A stretch of 64,000 bases of DNA from Microbacteriaceae bacterium. GTDB taxonomy: Bacteria > Actinomycetota > Actinomycetes > Actinomycetales > Microbacteriaceae. A model generated the notes under the pieces. That model had not been told where the DNA came from, did not search any database, and saw only the letters and a program-made list of their open reading frames with translations. A program made the translations under genes and the position numbers. Of this stretch, positions 19,153-31,000 are shown in pieces; position 1 is the stretch's first letter, and each line of letters begins with the position of its first letter. The stretch is from positions 1 through 64,000 of the forward strand of contig JACMPQ010000037.1 of the NCBI GenBank assembly GCA_014377425.1, in the 5' to 3' direction.

Positions 19153-21174
19153 CTATTCGAGCAGCCGGATGATGCGGGGCAACACCGAATCGTCTTGAAG
19201 CGAGGTCACATCCCCCAGCGCGCGACCGACCGAGGCATCGGCGAGCAGTCGGCGCATGATTTTTCCGGATCGAGTTTTTGGGAGGTCAGGTACCGCGATG
19301 ATGCGCTTTGGCTTGGCGATCGGACCGATTGAGGCCGACACGTGAGCGCGGAGTTCGGCGCTCAGCGTTTCGCTGAGCCGTTGCCAGCCCGAAACGTCCA
19401 GATCTTTCACCGACGACGACGATTCTGCGGGGCGCCCACGGCTCGGGATGACGAAGGCGGTGATGGATTGTCCGGTGGTGTCATCTGGAACCCCCACCAC
19501 CGCAGCCTCGGCAATCGCCGGATGCGCCACGAGGGCGGACTCTATCTCGATCGTCGACAGGCGATGACCGGAGACGTTGATCACGTCGTCGATACGACCG
19601 AGCAGCCAGATGTACCCGTCGGCGTCGTAGGAGGCGCCATCGCCTGCGAGAAAGTACCCCTGCTCGGCAAAACGCGTCCAATAGGCGTCGCGGTAGCGCA
19701 GCGGATCGCCCCAGATGGTGCGAGCCATTCCTGGCCAGGTCTTGTCGATTACCAGAAAACCGCCGGATCCGCGCGGCACCTCGGCACCGTCGGAGTCGAC
19801 CACCAGAGCGGAAAGTCCGGGGAGCGGGCGGGTGGCGCTGCCGGGTTTCAGGGTGGTAATCCCGGGCAGGGGAGCGATGATTGCAGCCCCGGTCTCGGAC
19901 TGCCACCAGGTGTCAACAATTGGCGCGCTGCCTGCCCCCAGGTGTTCGCGAAACCACATCCAGGCGGCCGGGTTGATCGCCTCACCGACGGTTCCGAGCA
20001 ACCGGATGCTCGAAACGTTCCACTCGGATGGAACGCCGTCGGGAAACCAACTCATTAGTGTTCGGATGAGGGTAGGCGCGGTGTAATAAGTGGTCACGCC
20101 GTAGCGTTCGATGATCTCGAAATGGCGGGCGCGGTGTGGGCTGTTGGGGGTGCCCTCATAAATGACCTGCGTCACCCCGTTCGACAGCGGGCCGTAGATT
20201 TCGTAGGTGTGCGCGGTGACCCAGGCGAGATCCGCGGTGCACCAGAAGACGTCATCCGGTTTGGAATCAAACATGGCCCAGTGCGTCCATGATGCCTGGG
20301 TGAGATAACCACCGGTGGTGTGTACAAGGCCCTTGGGCTTACCCGTTGTGCCCGAGGTATAGATGATGAACAGCGGATGTTCGGCATCGAACGCCAGCGC
20401 CTCGTGCGTTTCGGCCGCCTCGGCAAGAGCGTCGTGCCACCAGACGTCCCGACCCTCGGTCCAGGGCACCCCGGGGGTTTGGTCCCCGGTTCGGCGCACG
20501 ACAATAACTTTCTGCACCGCGGTATTTCCGGCCACTGCGAGGTCGACGTTGGTTTTCACCGGCACGGCTTCCCCACGACGGAATTGACCGTCGGTGGTGA
20601 CCACAAACTTGGCTCCGGTGTCCTCGACCCGAAAGCGCAGTGCCTCGGACGAGAAGCCGCCAAACACGAGTGAGTGCACGGCGCCGATCCGCGCAATGGC
20701 GAGGGTGATGATGATGGTCTCGGTAATTACCGGAAGGTAAACGACTACCCGGTCGCCCGCGATGACCCCGAGGGCCTCAAGGGCGTTCGCGGCTCGACAG
20801 ACCTCCCGCTGGAGCTCGCGATAGCTGACCGAGCGCCGGTCACCGGGTTCACCTTCAAAGTGCAGCGCGATGCGGTCCCCATTGCCCGCGCTCACATGAC
20901 GGTCGACGCAGTTGACTGCTGCGTTCAGGGTGCCGCCGAGAAACCATTGGGCGCTGGGAACGGTTAATTCGCCGTCGACCAGGGTCGCGGGGGCAAATTC
21001 GTGGGCGGTGTGCCAGGGCCGAGCCCAGTCCAGCCGAGCGGCTTGCTCCGCCCAAAAGTCGACATGATCACGCGACTCCTGTTGCCGACACCATTCCACA
21101 GTGATATTGGCTTGCGCGCTGAAGGACACGCTGGGGACAAATTTTCGGGTTTCGGATTGCAGGCTGTCAATCAT
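19153..21174 (-). CDS. acsA: Acetyl-CoA synthetase
   Basis: YTSGTTGKPKGLVHTTGGYL, WWQSETGAAIIAPLPG, PKTRSGKIMRRLL. ORF opens at 21240; start at MIDSLQ (ATG at 21174, AGG 8 nt upstream) preferred. Confidence 0.92.
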   Translation of the reverse strand: MIDSLQSETRKFVPSVSFSAQANITVEWCRQQESRDHVDFWAEQAARLDWARPWHTAHEFAPATLVDGELTVPSAQWFLGGTLNAAVNCVDRHVSAGNGDRIALHFEGEPGDRRSVSYRELQREVCRAANALEALGVIAGDRVVVYLPVITETIIITLAIARIGAVHSLVFGGFSSEALRFRVEDTGAKFVVTTDGQFRRGEAVPVKTNVDLAVAGNTAVQKVIVVRRTGDQTPGVPWTEGRDVWWHDALAEAAETHEALAFDAEHPLFIIYTSGTTGKPKGLVHTTGGYLTQASWTHWAMFDSKPDDVFWCTADLAWVTAHTYEIYGPLSNGVTQVIYEGTPNSPHRARHFEIIERYGVTTYYTAPTLIRTLMSWFPDGVPSEWNVSSIRLLGTVGEAINPAAWMWFREHLGAGSAPIVDTWWQSETGAAIIAPLPGITTLKPGSATRPLPGLSALVVDSDGAEVPRGSGGFLVIDKTWPGMARTIWGDPLRYRDAYWTRFAEQGYFLAGDGASYDADGYIWLLGRIDDVINVSGHRLSTIEIESALVAHPAIAEAAVVGVPDDTTGQSITAFVIPSRGRPAESSSSVKDLDVSGWQRLSETLSAELRAHVSASIGPIAKPKRIIAVPDLPKTRSGKIMRRLLADASVGRALGDVTSLQDDSVLPRIIRLLE

Positions 21175-21347
21175 GTCGGTCACCTGTCCTGTATGACAGA
21201 CCGGGGTCTGATTCGCCAATCGACGGATGAACCTCACCAACCAATGCCTGCCGTCGCCTTTCGCCCCATCCTGATTTATGCCCCCATCAGGGGGGAATAA
21301 TCGCCGTCGGCGTAGAAATAGATCGACGGTACCTCTAAATTTGAGTA

Positions 21348-23573
21348 ATGCTCGTCAAACTCAGATTTCCGCTCGGCACTATCACCGTGCTTCTTGCCTC
21401 AGTTCTTGTGTTACCGGGCGAACTGGCGTTTGCCGGAATCACTCAGCTAACCACGGCGTCCGACCGATCGCTGCCGGCCGGCATGCCCACGACTAATACA
21501 GTTTCAGATGCTGCCGCATCCGATCTCGATCCGAGTGGGTCCGATTCCACCGAGCTGCGGCTTCATGGCGAACCAGCCAGTACTTCAGCGACGATCACCC
21601 TCAGCGGAACGCTTTACGTCACGGCAGATGAGTCTCCTGCCTACGCCTCTGTTTCCGCGGGCAGGGTGGATGGAACCACGGTGGATGGAACCACGGTGGT
21701 ATTGAGCAAGCGACCCTCGAGCGTCGCTAGGTATGCCGTGCAAACCGCTGGCGGCCCGCTCGTTACCATCAGCGGAACAGTACCCGAGGGGACCCAGAGC
21801 GGCGGAACATTCACCGGAACGGTAGCCGTACCGACGGCTGTCACCGCAGCGCTCCCCAGTAACGCCGCGGCGGAGGTCGCACGGGCGGTTGGCAAGGTGG
21901 CACTCGCTCAGCGCGCTCCGATCTCTGCCGAGATTTTTGCTGCCGCATTAGAGATGGAACTGCCCCTACCGATTTCCGAAGCAACGGTCGCTCCTCGTCC
22001 GATTACGGCTGTTCGGACCGCACCGCAGAAAACGGGGACCCCAACGGTCCCGGAACGGGCCACGGCTCGCGCGACAAACAGCGCCGCTCCGCATAACCTC
22101 GTGATTGTCGCCGTTCAGCCAACCGACACCACACCCAGTGACTACTCCGACGCGATGATTACCGCAGCCACCAACCCGGCTGCCGCCTTTTGGCAAACGA
22201 CTTCCCGGGGTCTGATCTCGTCGTTCGGTGAGAATTCTGTTATTCGGGATCTGGTAAGCGTGAACCCATGTGCGGTGAATCCGTTTGTTCGGTGGGATGA
22301 GGCCGTAAAGTTTTTGGGCTACGCCGATCTCAATGCCTTTCTTGTCGGAGGGGGGCATCATTTGATTGTGGTTCTCCCCGCGGGCTGTGTCGACAAAACA
22401 AGTGCGGGTGTCGGAACCGTTGGCAGCGCCCTGGGCGATGGGGGGTTTTTGGAATTTATTAGCGGCGCAGGAGCCGACAAACAGACCCTAATTCACGAGT
22501 TAGGGCACAATTTTAGCCTTGGACACTCCAACGTCGACTTTTGCCCTGTGGCCGCTCCCTCGGCGAGTTGCACAGAGCATGAATATGCCGATATTTACGA
22601 CGCCATGGGGATGGGATTTGCGGGCTTTGACGGTCCGCTCGCGCTGAATAGTCGCGCACAGGTGGCTTTGGGTTTCATAACGGTTCCGGTGGCGCGTCGG
22701 TTTGCGCTGGCAAGTAATGAAAGCCAGCGTTCTTTTTCCGTCACGCTCAATACGGTCAAAAGTGGGGCCGATCCGATCACCTTCGAAGCGATTGACCCCG
22801 AGACGGGTGCCGTGTTGTACGGCGAATATCGCGCCGAAGAGCCGAACGCGTTTTATTCTCGCGGCTATTTTGTAAATTTCGGAACCGATCGACTTCGCTA
22901 CCTACCCGGGGTTCGTCTCCTGCGGGGCACCGGCGGAAATGGATCGTCGGCTTTTTCCCGGCCGGGTGCTGACGCCGGTGTCAATCTCGTGGCAGCGGCG
23001 GTGGGTCAAACCGCCGGCAACGGTACCGGCTCCGTGTCGACGGTGGTGAGCGCGGGCAGCACGGATAGCACCGTGATCGTTCAGGTGACATTAACCAGGG
23101 CAAGTGTTCAACCGGTGGCAGCATCAGACGTTTATCGGTTCTGGAGCAGCGCATTCTCCGCCCATTTTTATACCAATAGCATCGCCGAAAGGGACGCCGT
23201 GATCGAGCGATTTCCAACGGTCTGGGCCTATGAGGGCGCCAAATACAAAGCCTTTGGTTCCGAGGTGCCCGGTTCGATTCCGCTATATCGATTCTGGAGT
23301 GCTCGCTTGCGCGGCCACTTTTACACGGCGAGCGCCGCTGAGAAGGATCTGGTGGTTTCCCGCTGGCCCGAAACCTGGACCTACGAGAAGGTGGCGTATT
23401 GGGTGTACCCCTTGGATACAACGGTGACGAATACCAACGAGGTTTCGCGCTTCTGGAGTGATCGGTTTAGGCATCATTTCTACACTTCCGACGTGCAGGA
23501 ACGCGAGGCGGTCAAGTCGCGCTTTTCCACGGTCTGGTCTTTTGAAGGCGCGCGATTCCGGGTACCTGTCTAG
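21348..23573 (+). CDS. Secreted zinc-metalloprotease-like protein with three C-terminal FWS/HFYT repeats (DUF5648-like)
   Basis: Signal peptide; HELGHNFSLGHSN; repeats YRFWSSAFSAHFYT, YRFWSARLRGHFYT, SRFWSDRFRHHFYT. Confidence 0.78.
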   Translation: MLVKLRFPLGTITVLLASVLVLPGELAFAGITQLTTASDRSLPAGMPTTNTVSDAAASDLDPSGSDSTELRLHGEPASTSATITLSGTLYVTADESPAYASVSAGRVDGTTVDGTTVVLSKRPSSVARYAVQTAGGPLVTISGTVPEGTQSGGTFTGTVAVPTAVTAALPSNAAAEVARAVGKVALAQRAPISAEIFAAALEMELPLPISEATVAPRPITAVRTAPQKTGTPTVPERATARATNSAAPHNLVIVAVQPTDTTPSDYSDAMITAATNPAAAFWQTTSRGLISSFGENSVIRDLVSVNPCAVNPFVRWDEAVKFLGYADLNAFLVGGGHHLIVVLPAGCVDKTSAGVGTVGSALGDGGFLEFISGAGADKQTLIHELGHNFSLGHSNVDFCPVAAPSASCTEHEYADIYDAMGMGFAGFDGPLALNSRAQVALGFITVPVARRFALASNESQRSFSVTLNTVKSGADPITFEAIDPETGAVLYGEYRAEEPNAFYSRGYFVNFGTDRLRYLPGVRLLRGTGGNGSSAFSRPGADAGVNLVAAAVGQTAGNGTGSVSTVVSAGSTDSTVIVQVTLTRASVQPVAASDVYRFWSSAFSAHFYTNSIAERDAVIERFPTVWAYEGAKYKAFGSEVPGSIPLYRFWSARLRGHFYTASAAEKDLVVSRWPETWTYEKVAYWVYPLDTTVTNTNEVSRFWSDRFRHHFYTSDVQEREAVKSRFSTVWSFEGARFRVPV

Positions 23574-23707
23574 CGGTTGTCGGTGAACAGGCAGGCCAGC
23601 TAAGCTGGGGTGTCGTCCAACTCGACAGTTTCATTCACCCGCCGGTGACACCCTTTCGTACCATCCGTTCCCGGCCTTCGCTATGTCCATACTGGAGCAA
23701 CTACTAC

Positions 23708-25159
23708 ATGACAATCGCAACGACCGATAGGGCACCCAAGCAGGTCGCCATCAACGACATTGGATCTGCTGAGGATTTTCTTGCCGCGGTCGAAAAGACT
23801 CTGAAGTTTTTCAACGATGGTGACCTCATCGAAGGTACCGTCGTCAAAATCGATCGTGACGAGGTTCTCCTCGACGTCGGTTACAAGACCGAGGGCGTCA
23901 TTCCCTCCCGCGAACTCTCGATCAAGCACGATGTCGACCCGACCGAGGTTGTTCAGGTCGGAGACGTCGTTGAAGCCCTCGTCCTCCAGAAGGAAGACAA
24001 AGAAGGCCGTCTGATTCTCTCCAAGAAGCGCGCTCAGTACGAGCGTGCGTGGGGTGATGTTGAGAAGATCAAGGAATCCGATGGCGTTGTCACAGGAACC
24101 GTGATCGAGGTCGTAAAGGGCGGGCTCATTGTGGACATCGGCTTGCGGGGCTTCCTCCCAGCCTCGCTCATCGAGCTTCGTCGCGTTCGCGACCTCACGC
24201 CGTACCTCGGCCAGGAGATCGAAGCGAAGATCCTCGAGCTGGACAAGAACCGCAACAACGTGGTTCTTTCCCGCCGCGCTCTTCTCGAGCAGACTCAGTC
24301 CGAGAGCCGCACGACCTTCCTCAACAACCTCGCCAAGGGCCAGGTTCGCAAGGGTGTCGTCTCCTCGATCGTCAATTTCGGTGCATTCGTTGACCTGGGC
24401 GGGGTGGACGGCCTCGTTCACGTCTCTGAGCTCAGCTGGAAGCACATCGAGCACGCCTCTGAGGTCGTCGAGGTTGGCCAAGAGGTCACCGTTGAGATCC
24501 TTGAGGTTGACCTTGAGCGCGAGCGGGTCTCCCTTTCGCTCAAGGCGACGCAGGAAGACCCGTGGCAGGTATTTGCCCGCACCCATGCCATCGGCCAGGT
24601 TGCACCGGGTAAAGTCACCAAGCTTGTGCCGTTCGGCGCCTTTGTTCGCGTGGCTGAGGGCATCGAGGGTCTCGTTCACATCTCCGAGCTCTCCGGCAAG
24701 CACGTCGAGCTCGCGGAGCAGGTTGTCTCCGTTGGCGACGAGGTGTTCGTCAAGGTCATCGACATTGACCTCGAGCGTCGCCGCATCTCCCTCTCGTTGA
24801 AGCAGGCAAATGAGGGTGTGGACCCCGAAGGCACCGAGTTCGACCCGGCGCTCTACGGAATGCTCACCGAGTACGACGAAGCCGGAAACTACAAGTACCC
24901 GGAGGGCTTCGATCCCGAGACCAACGAATGGCGTGAGGGCTTCGAAACCCAGCGCGAGAAGTGGGAGCAGGATTACGCTGCCGCCCAGGGTCGTTGGGAA
25001 TCGCACAAGAAACAGGTCACCGCTGCCAACGAGCAGGTCATTGGAGATGTTCCGGTCGCCGGTTCGTCTTTCTCCAGCGACTCTGAGTCGACCGCGGGAA
25101 CCCTTGCCGACGATGAGGCACTCGCCGCTCTGCGCGAGAAGTTGTCGAGCAACTCCTAA
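23708..25159 (+). CDS. rpsA: 30S ribosomal protein S1
   Basis: Four S1 domains (GTVVKIDRDEVLLDVGYKTEGVIPSRELS, GFLPASLIELRRVRDL, GVVSSIVNFGAFVDLGGVDGLVHVSELSW, GKVTKLVPFGAFVRVAEGIEGLVHISELS). ATG at 23708 preferred. Confidence 0.97.
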   Translation: MTIATTDRAPKQVAINDIGSAEDFLAAVEKTLKFFNDGDLIEGTVVKIDRDEVLLDVGYKTEGVIPSRELSIKHDVDPTEVVQVGDVVEALVLQKEDKEGRLILSKKRAQYERAWGDVEKIKESDGVVTGTVIEVVKGGLIVDIGLRGFLPASLIELRRVRDLTPYLGQEIEAKILELDKNRNNVVLSRRALLEQTQSESRTTFLNNLAKGQVRKGVVSSIVNFGAFVDLGGVDGLVHVSELSWKHIEHASEVVEVGQEVTVEILEVDLERERVSLSLKATQEDPWQVFARTHAIGQVAPGKVTKLVPFGAFVRVAEGIEGLVHISELSGKHVELAEQVVSVGDEVFVKVIDIDLERRRISLSLKQANEGVDPEGTEFDPALYGMLTEYDEAGNYKYPEGFDPETNEWREGFETQREKWEQDYAAAQGRWESHKKQVTAANEQVIGDVPVAGSSFSSDSESTAGTLADDEALAALREKLSSNS

Positions 25160-25173
25160 GTCACATACTGACT

Positions 25174-25203
25174 CGGTCGGTCTCCTCGGAGGCCGGCCGT
25201 TTT
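25174..25203 (+). terminator. Rho-independent terminator downstream of rpsA
   Basis: CGGTCGGTCTCC / GGAGGCCGGCCG hairpin (with G-U pairs) followed by TTTT. Confidence 0.75.
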
Positions 25204-25264
25204 GGCGTTAACGACTGCAAATGCTGCCAACGCCGTGGGTCTGGATAGGCCGTAACATGAGCGA

Positions 25265-25879
25265 ATGTATTTGATCGGGTTGACCGGCGGAATTGCCTCG
25301 GGAAAGTCTGTCGTGGGCCGTCGGCTGGCCGAGCTGGGCGCGATACACATCGACGCGGATGTTTTGGCGCGCGAAGCCGTAGCGGTCGGCGGCGATGCAC
25401 TCAGCAAAATTCAACATTTATTCGGCGGTGTCGTGATTGCTTCCGATGGGAGCCTCGATCGGGCGGCCCTCGGGGCAATCGTTTTTGCCAATCCACAAAA
25501 ATTGGCCGCACTAAACGCAATTACCCATCCCGCGGTTCAGGAGCTCACTCGGATGAGAATCGCTGTCGCTACCGAAGCCGATCCGGAGGCGGTCGTGGTG
25601 TACGATGTGCCCCTGCTCATCGAATCTGGCCGCGTGCAGGATTATGATCTGGTCGTGGTGGCGATGGCTACAGAGCAGACGCGAATTGACCGAATGATGG
25701 AGTTACGAGGGATGACCGCGACAGATGCCGCGCGACGCATCGCCAACCAGACCACCGACGCCGACCGCCTAGCCATCGCGGATGTCGTGATCGATTCGAA
25801 TGGATCGCTTGAGGAGACGCTCGGACAGGTTGACGCCCTGTGGGCGCGGGTTTCGCGTTCCGCTGTCGGCAAACACTGA
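25265..25879 (+). CDS. coaE: Dephospho-CoA kinase
   Basis: MYLIGLTGGIASGKSVVGRRLAELGA; DADVLAREAV; YDVPLLIESG. Confidence 0.95.
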   Translation: MYLIGLTGGIASGKSVVGRRLAELGAIHIDADVLAREAVAVGGDALSKIQHLFGGVVIASDGSLDRAALGAIVFANPQKLAALNAITHPAVQELTRMRIAVATEADPEAVVVYDVPLLIESGRVQDYDLVVVAMATEQTRIDRMMELRGMTATDAARRIANQTTDADRLAIADVVIDSNGSLEETLGQVDALWARVSRSAVGKH

Positions 25880-25913
25880 CCTTCCTGTCGGTGGTGCTCC
25901 CTAAGCTGAAACC

Positions 25914-27980
25914 ATGGAACCGACCCGCTCCGTGCGACCTTTTGAAGTCATCAGCGAATACGTACCTAGTGGGGATCAGCCGGCGGCGATTGCCGAATTA
26001 GCGGCGCGAATCAACGCCGGCGAGACGGATGTCGTGCTGCTGGGGGCTACCGGTACCGGCAAGTCCGCCACCACCGCCTGGCTGATCGAGCAGGTGCAGC
26101 GTCCAACGCTCGTGCTCGCCCACAACAAAACCCTCGCGGCACAGTTGGCCACCGAGTTTCGCGACCTCATGCCGAATAACGCGGTCGAGTATTTTGTGTC
26201 GTATTACGACTATTACCAGCCAGAGGCCTACGTTCCGCAAACCGATACCTTCATCGAGAAAGACAGCTCGATTAACGCCGAGGTCGAACGGTTGCGGCAC
26301 TCAACCACCAACTCATTGCTCAGCCGCCGAGACGTCATCGTGGTCTCGACCGTCTCCTGTATTTATGGTCTCGGTAGCTCCGAGCAGTACCTCGACGCCA
26401 TGATTGCGCTACAAATCGGCATGCGAATTAACCGGGATACCCTCATTCGCAAGTTCGTGTCGATGCAGTACCAGCGCAACGACGTGGACTTCTCCCGGGG
26501 TAACTTTCGGGTGCGCGGCGACACGATCGAAATCATCCCGATGTACGAAGAGCTAGCGATTCGCATCGAAATGTTCGGCGACGAAATCGAGGCGCTCTAC
26601 AGCCTGCATCCGCTCACCGGAGATGTGGTCAAGAAGCTCGACGCCGTGGCGGTGTTTCCCGGGTCGCACTACGTCGCCGGGCAGGACGCCATCAACAGTG
26701 CCATCATCACGATCAAGGAGGAACTCGCCGAGCGTCTCGGTCAGCTCGAGCGCGAGGGCAAGCTACTCGAGGCGCAACGACTGCGCATGCGCACCACGTT
26801 CGACCTGGAAATGATGGAGCAGATCGGCTTCTGCAGCGGCATCGAAAACTACTCCCGCCACATGGATCAGCGCGCGCCAGGCGAGGCGCCACACTGCCTG
26901 ATCGACTACTTCCCCGATGATTTTCTGGTTGTTATTGACGAATCCCATGTCACGGTGCCGCAAATTGGGGCGATGTATGAGGGGGATGCCTCGCGCAAGC
27001 GCACCCTGGTGGAGCACGGCTTTCGGCTGCCGAGCGCGCTGGATAACCGCCCGCTCAAGTTCAACGAATTTCTCGACCGGGTCGGTCAAAAGGTGTACCT
27101 TTCGGCCACGCCCGGCAAGTACGAAATGGGTATCACCGACTCGGTAGTGGAACAGATCATTCGGCCGACCGGGCTGATCGATCCGGAGATCGTGGTCAAA
27201 CCCTCCAAGGGTCAAATTGACGACCTGCTGGAGGAGATTCGCATCCGCACCGCGAAAGACGAACGCGTGTTGGTGACTACCCTGACCAAAAAAATGGCCG
27301 AGGAGCTCACCGATTACCTCGGCGAAGCCGGGGTGCGCGTGCGATACCTGCACTCCGACGTCGATACCCTGCGCCGGGTGGAGCTGCTGTCAGAGCTCCG
27401 GGCGGGCGTCTACGACGTGCTTATCGGCATCAACCTGCTGCGGGAGGGTCTCGACCTGCCGGAGGTGTCGCTGGTCGCCATTCTCGATGCCGATAAGGAG
27501 GGGTTTTTACGCTCGGCCACCTCGCTGATTCAAACCATCGGACGCGCCGCCCGCAACGTGTCCGGCGAGGTGCACATGTATGCCGACCGGCTCACCGACT
27601 CCATGAAGAAAGCGATCGAGGAAACCAACCGTCGCCGGGAGAAGCAGGTTGCCTACAACCTGGAACGTGGGGTCGACCCGCAGCCGCTGCGAAAGAAGAT
27701 CGCCGACATCACCGACATTCTGGCCCGCGAGGGGGCGGATACGCAGGCGCTGCTTGCCGGGCGGGATGGTCGCAAACGGACTCCGACGCCTAACCTCCGG
27801 CGGGCTGGGCTGGCTGCCGCCGGTGCGAACGATTTGGAAACGATAATCCGGGATCTCAATGACCAGATGCTTCAGGCCGCGGGGGAACTCAAGTTTGAAC
27901 TTGCCGCGCGACTGCGAGACGAAGTTTCTGAGCTCAAAAAGGAGCTTCGCCAGATGGAGGCCGCGGGTCACCTTGTTTAG
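25914..27980 (+). CDS. uvrB: Excinuclease ABC subunit B
   Basis: [57 protein letters not shown]. Confidence 0.98.
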   Translation: MEPTRSVRPFEVISEYVPSGDQPAAIAELAARINAGETDVVLLGATGTGKSATTAWLIEQVQRPTLVLAHNKTLAAQLATEFRDLMPNNAVEYFVSYYDYYQPEAYVPQTDTFIEKDSSINAEVERLRHSTTNSLLSRRDVIVVSTVSCIYGLGSSEQYLDAMIALQIGMRINRDTLIRKFVSMQYQRNDVDFSRGNFRVRGDTIEIIPMYEELAIRIEMFGDEIEALYSLHPLTGDVVKKLDAVAVFPGSHYVAGQDAINSAIITIKEELAERLGQLEREGKLLEAQRLRMRTTFDLEMMEQIGFCSGIENYSRHMDQRAPGEAPHCLIDYFPDDFLVVIDESHVTVPQIGAMYEGDASRKRTLVEHGFRLPSALDNRPLKFNEFLDRVGQKVYLSATPGKYEMGITDSVVEQIIRPTGLIDPEIVVKPSKGQIDDLLEEIRIRTAKDERVLVTTLTKKMAEELTDYLGEAGVRVRYLHSDVDTLRRVELLSELRAGVYDVLIGINLLREGLDLPEVSLVAILDADKEGFLRSATSLIQTIGRAARNVSGEVHMYADRLTDSMKKAIEETNRRREKQVAYNLERGVDPQPLRKKIADITDILAREGADTQALLAGRDGRKRTPTPNLRRAGLAAAGANDLETIIRDLNDQMLQAAGELKFELAARLRDEVSELKKELRQMEAAGHLV

Positions 27981-28071
27981 CAAAGTTGCGCCTGAAAAGA
28001 TTCGTGGACAGTCGTTGGCTAAGTGCGATCACCGTCAATACTGCCTCGACAGCCTCCGTAGGATATAGAGA

Positions 28072-31000
28072 GTGTCTATTTCCAAAGTAGAGTCCGATTC
28101 CGTTCTGAGTGTGCGCGGGGCGCGGGTGCACAACCTGCGAAACGTTGATCTGGACATTCCCCGTGATTCGCTCGTGGTCTTCACCGGCCTCTCCGGTTCC
28201 GGCAAATCTTCCCTTGCCTTCGACACTATTTTTGCCGAGGGCCAGCGCCGCTACGTGGAGTCGCTGTCTGCCTACGCCCGTCAGTTTCTCGGGCAAGTGG
28301 ACCGACCGGATGTCGACTTCATCGAGGGTCTGAGCCCGGCGGTATCGATCGACCAGAAATCCACCAACCGCAACCCGCGTTCAACGGTGGGCACCATCAC
28401 CGAAATTTACGACTACATGCGCCTGCTCTGGGCGCGCATCGGCATCGCACACTGTGCGGTCTGCGGCGAAAAGATCGAACGCCAAAGCGTCCAGCAGATC
28501 GCCGACCAGCTGATGACCCTCACCCCCGGGACGCGCTATCAGGTAGTCAGCCCGGTGGTCTCCCAGAAAAAGGGCGAATTTGTCGATCTGTTTCGCGAGC
28601 TAGCCGCCGGCGGATACTCGCGGGCCATCGTCGACGGCGAGGCGATTCAGCTCAGCGACCCGCCCATACTCAAGAAGCAGCTCAAGCACGACATCGCGGT
28701 GGTTGTTGACCGCCTCGTCGCCGGTGACGACATCCTGACGCGCCTGACCGACTCCCTCGAGACTGCGCTGAGGCTCACTGATGGGCTCGTCACGGTGAAC
28801 TTTATTGATGAGACCGGGGATGCTGCTTGGCGAAACTTTTCCGAAAAGCTCTCCTGTCCCAACGGCCATCCGGTACAGCTCACCGAGGTCGAACCCCGCA
28901 CCTTTTCGTTCAACGCACCCTTCGGTGCCTGCCCGGAATGCTCCGGCCTCGGCACTCGGATGTCGGTCGATTCGGAGTTGCTTCTGGGCGACCCGGCGCT
29001 GAGTCTGGCCGAGGGCATTATTTTGCCGTGGACCCAGGCCGGTAAAGGGCTTTTCACCTATTTCCAACGTCTGTTGGAGGGTCTGGCCGATGAGCTGGAC
29101 TTCTCGCTGAAGACACCCTGGCAAGATCTTGACCCGGCGGTGCACAACGCGATTCTCCGCGGAAACGACTTCGAGGTGACGGTGGCGTGGAAGAACCGCT
29201 ACGGCCGTGAGATGAAATATTCCACCGGATTCGAGGGCGTGATGCCCTACATCGAGCGTAAGTTTCTTGAGGCGGAGACCGATTCTGCCCGCCAGCGCTA
29301 TTCCAGCTATTTGCGAGAAATTCCCTGCCCGGTGTGCAGTGGTCAGCGGCTGCGACCGGAAGTTTTGGCGGTCACAGTCAACGACCACAGCATCGCTGAC
29401 GTCACCGCGCTGAGCCTGATCAATGCCTACGGGTTTATGCAGGAGCTCCAGCTCACCGAGCGCGAGGCGAAGATCGGCGCGGCCGTGCTGCGCGAAATTC
29501 GGGCACGGCTCGAATTCCTCATTGAGGTGGGGCTCAGCTATCTCGACCTTTCCCGCGCGGCGGCAACTCTCAGCGGTGGGGAGGCGCAGCGCATCCGGCT
29601 CGCTACCCAAATTGGCTCCGGGCTCACCGGCGTGCTCTATGTGCTGGACGAACCGAGCATCGGCCTGCATCAACGGGATAACCGACGGCTGATCGAGACA
29701 CTCGTGAAGCTCAAGAACCTCGGTAACACGCTCATCGTGGTCGAACACGATGAAGACACCATTCGCACCGCCGACTGGATCGTCGACATCGGCCCCGGCG
29801 CCGGCGAGCACGGGGGAGAGGTGGTGCACTCGGGATCCTACGAGGCGCTACTCGCCAATACGGGCTCGATGACCGGCGATTACCTCTCCGGTCGTCGCTC
29901 GATCGCGACCCCCGCCGTCCGGCGGCCCATCGACCCCGAGCGCATCCTCACTGTCGAGGGCGCCCGTGCCAACAACCTGCAGAACGTGACCGTGCAGTTT
30001 CCGCTCGGAACCCTCGTCGCGGTCACCGGGGTAAGTGGCTCGGGCAAGTCGTCGCTCGTCAACGACATCCTCTACAAGGTGCTCGCGAATGAGCTCAACG
30101 GTGCTCGGCAAATTCCGGGAAAGCACACCCGCGTCACCGGGCTTGGCAACCTCGACAAGGTGGTGCACGTAGACCAGGCGCCGATCGGCCGCACCCCGCG
30201 CTCCAATCCGGCTACCTACACCGGCGTCTTCGACCGCATTCGTACCCTATTTTCGGAGACCAATGAGGCGAAGGTGCGCGGCTACCTGCCCGGTCGCTTC
30301 AGCTTCAATGTGAAGGGCGGTCGCTGCGAGAACTGTTCCGGCGACGGCACGATCAAGATCGAAATGAACTTCTTGCCGGATGTCTACGTGGTCTGCGAGG
30401 TCTGTAACGGTGCGCGCTACAACCGCGACACCCTCGCCGTGCGCTTCAAAGGCAAGAGCATCGCTGAGGTACTCGACATGCCGATTAGCGAGGCTGCGGA
30501 GTTCTTCGAGGCGATCGGTGCCATCAGCCGATTCCTCACGACGCTCGTAGAGGTCGGGCTCGGCTATGTGCGACTCGGCCAGAGTGCCACCACGCTGTCG
30601 GGTGGGGAGGCGCAACGGGTAAAGCTTGCCACCGAGTTGCAGAAGCGGTCCAACGGGCGCAGCATTTATGTGCTCGTCGAGCCCACCACCGGACTGCACT
30701 TCGAGGATGTGCGCAAGCTGCTGCTCGTACTCAACAGCCTGGTCGACAAGGGCAACACCGTGATCGTCATCGAGCACAACCTCGACGTGATCAAATCCTC
30801 CGACTGGCTGATCGACATCGGTCCGGAGGGTGGAGCCGGTGGCGGCAAGATCATCGCCGTTGGCACCCCAGAAGACCTCGTGAAGGTGAAAAAGAGTCAC
30901 ACTGGGCAGTATCTCGGCGAGGTTCTGGCGGCATCCCCACCGGCGCACGTGGGCACGTTGAACAAGACGCTCGCAATGGGAGTGGCCGGCACCGTGCCCG

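Noticed and set aside
21281-21294. CCCCC-ATCA-GGGGG dyad between acsA and the metalloprotease gene as an operator
   Set aside because: Only 5-bp homopolymer arms; too weak to separate from GC-rich background.
23681-25006. 441-aa minus-strand ORF opposite rpsA
   Set aside because: Shadow ORF of a strongly biased, highly conserved gene; Leu/Asp/Glu-rich low-information protein with no recognisable domain.
28600-29829. 409-aa minus-strand ORF opposite uvrA
   Set aside because: Antisense to conserved UvrA coding sequence in GC-rich DNA; no domain recognised.
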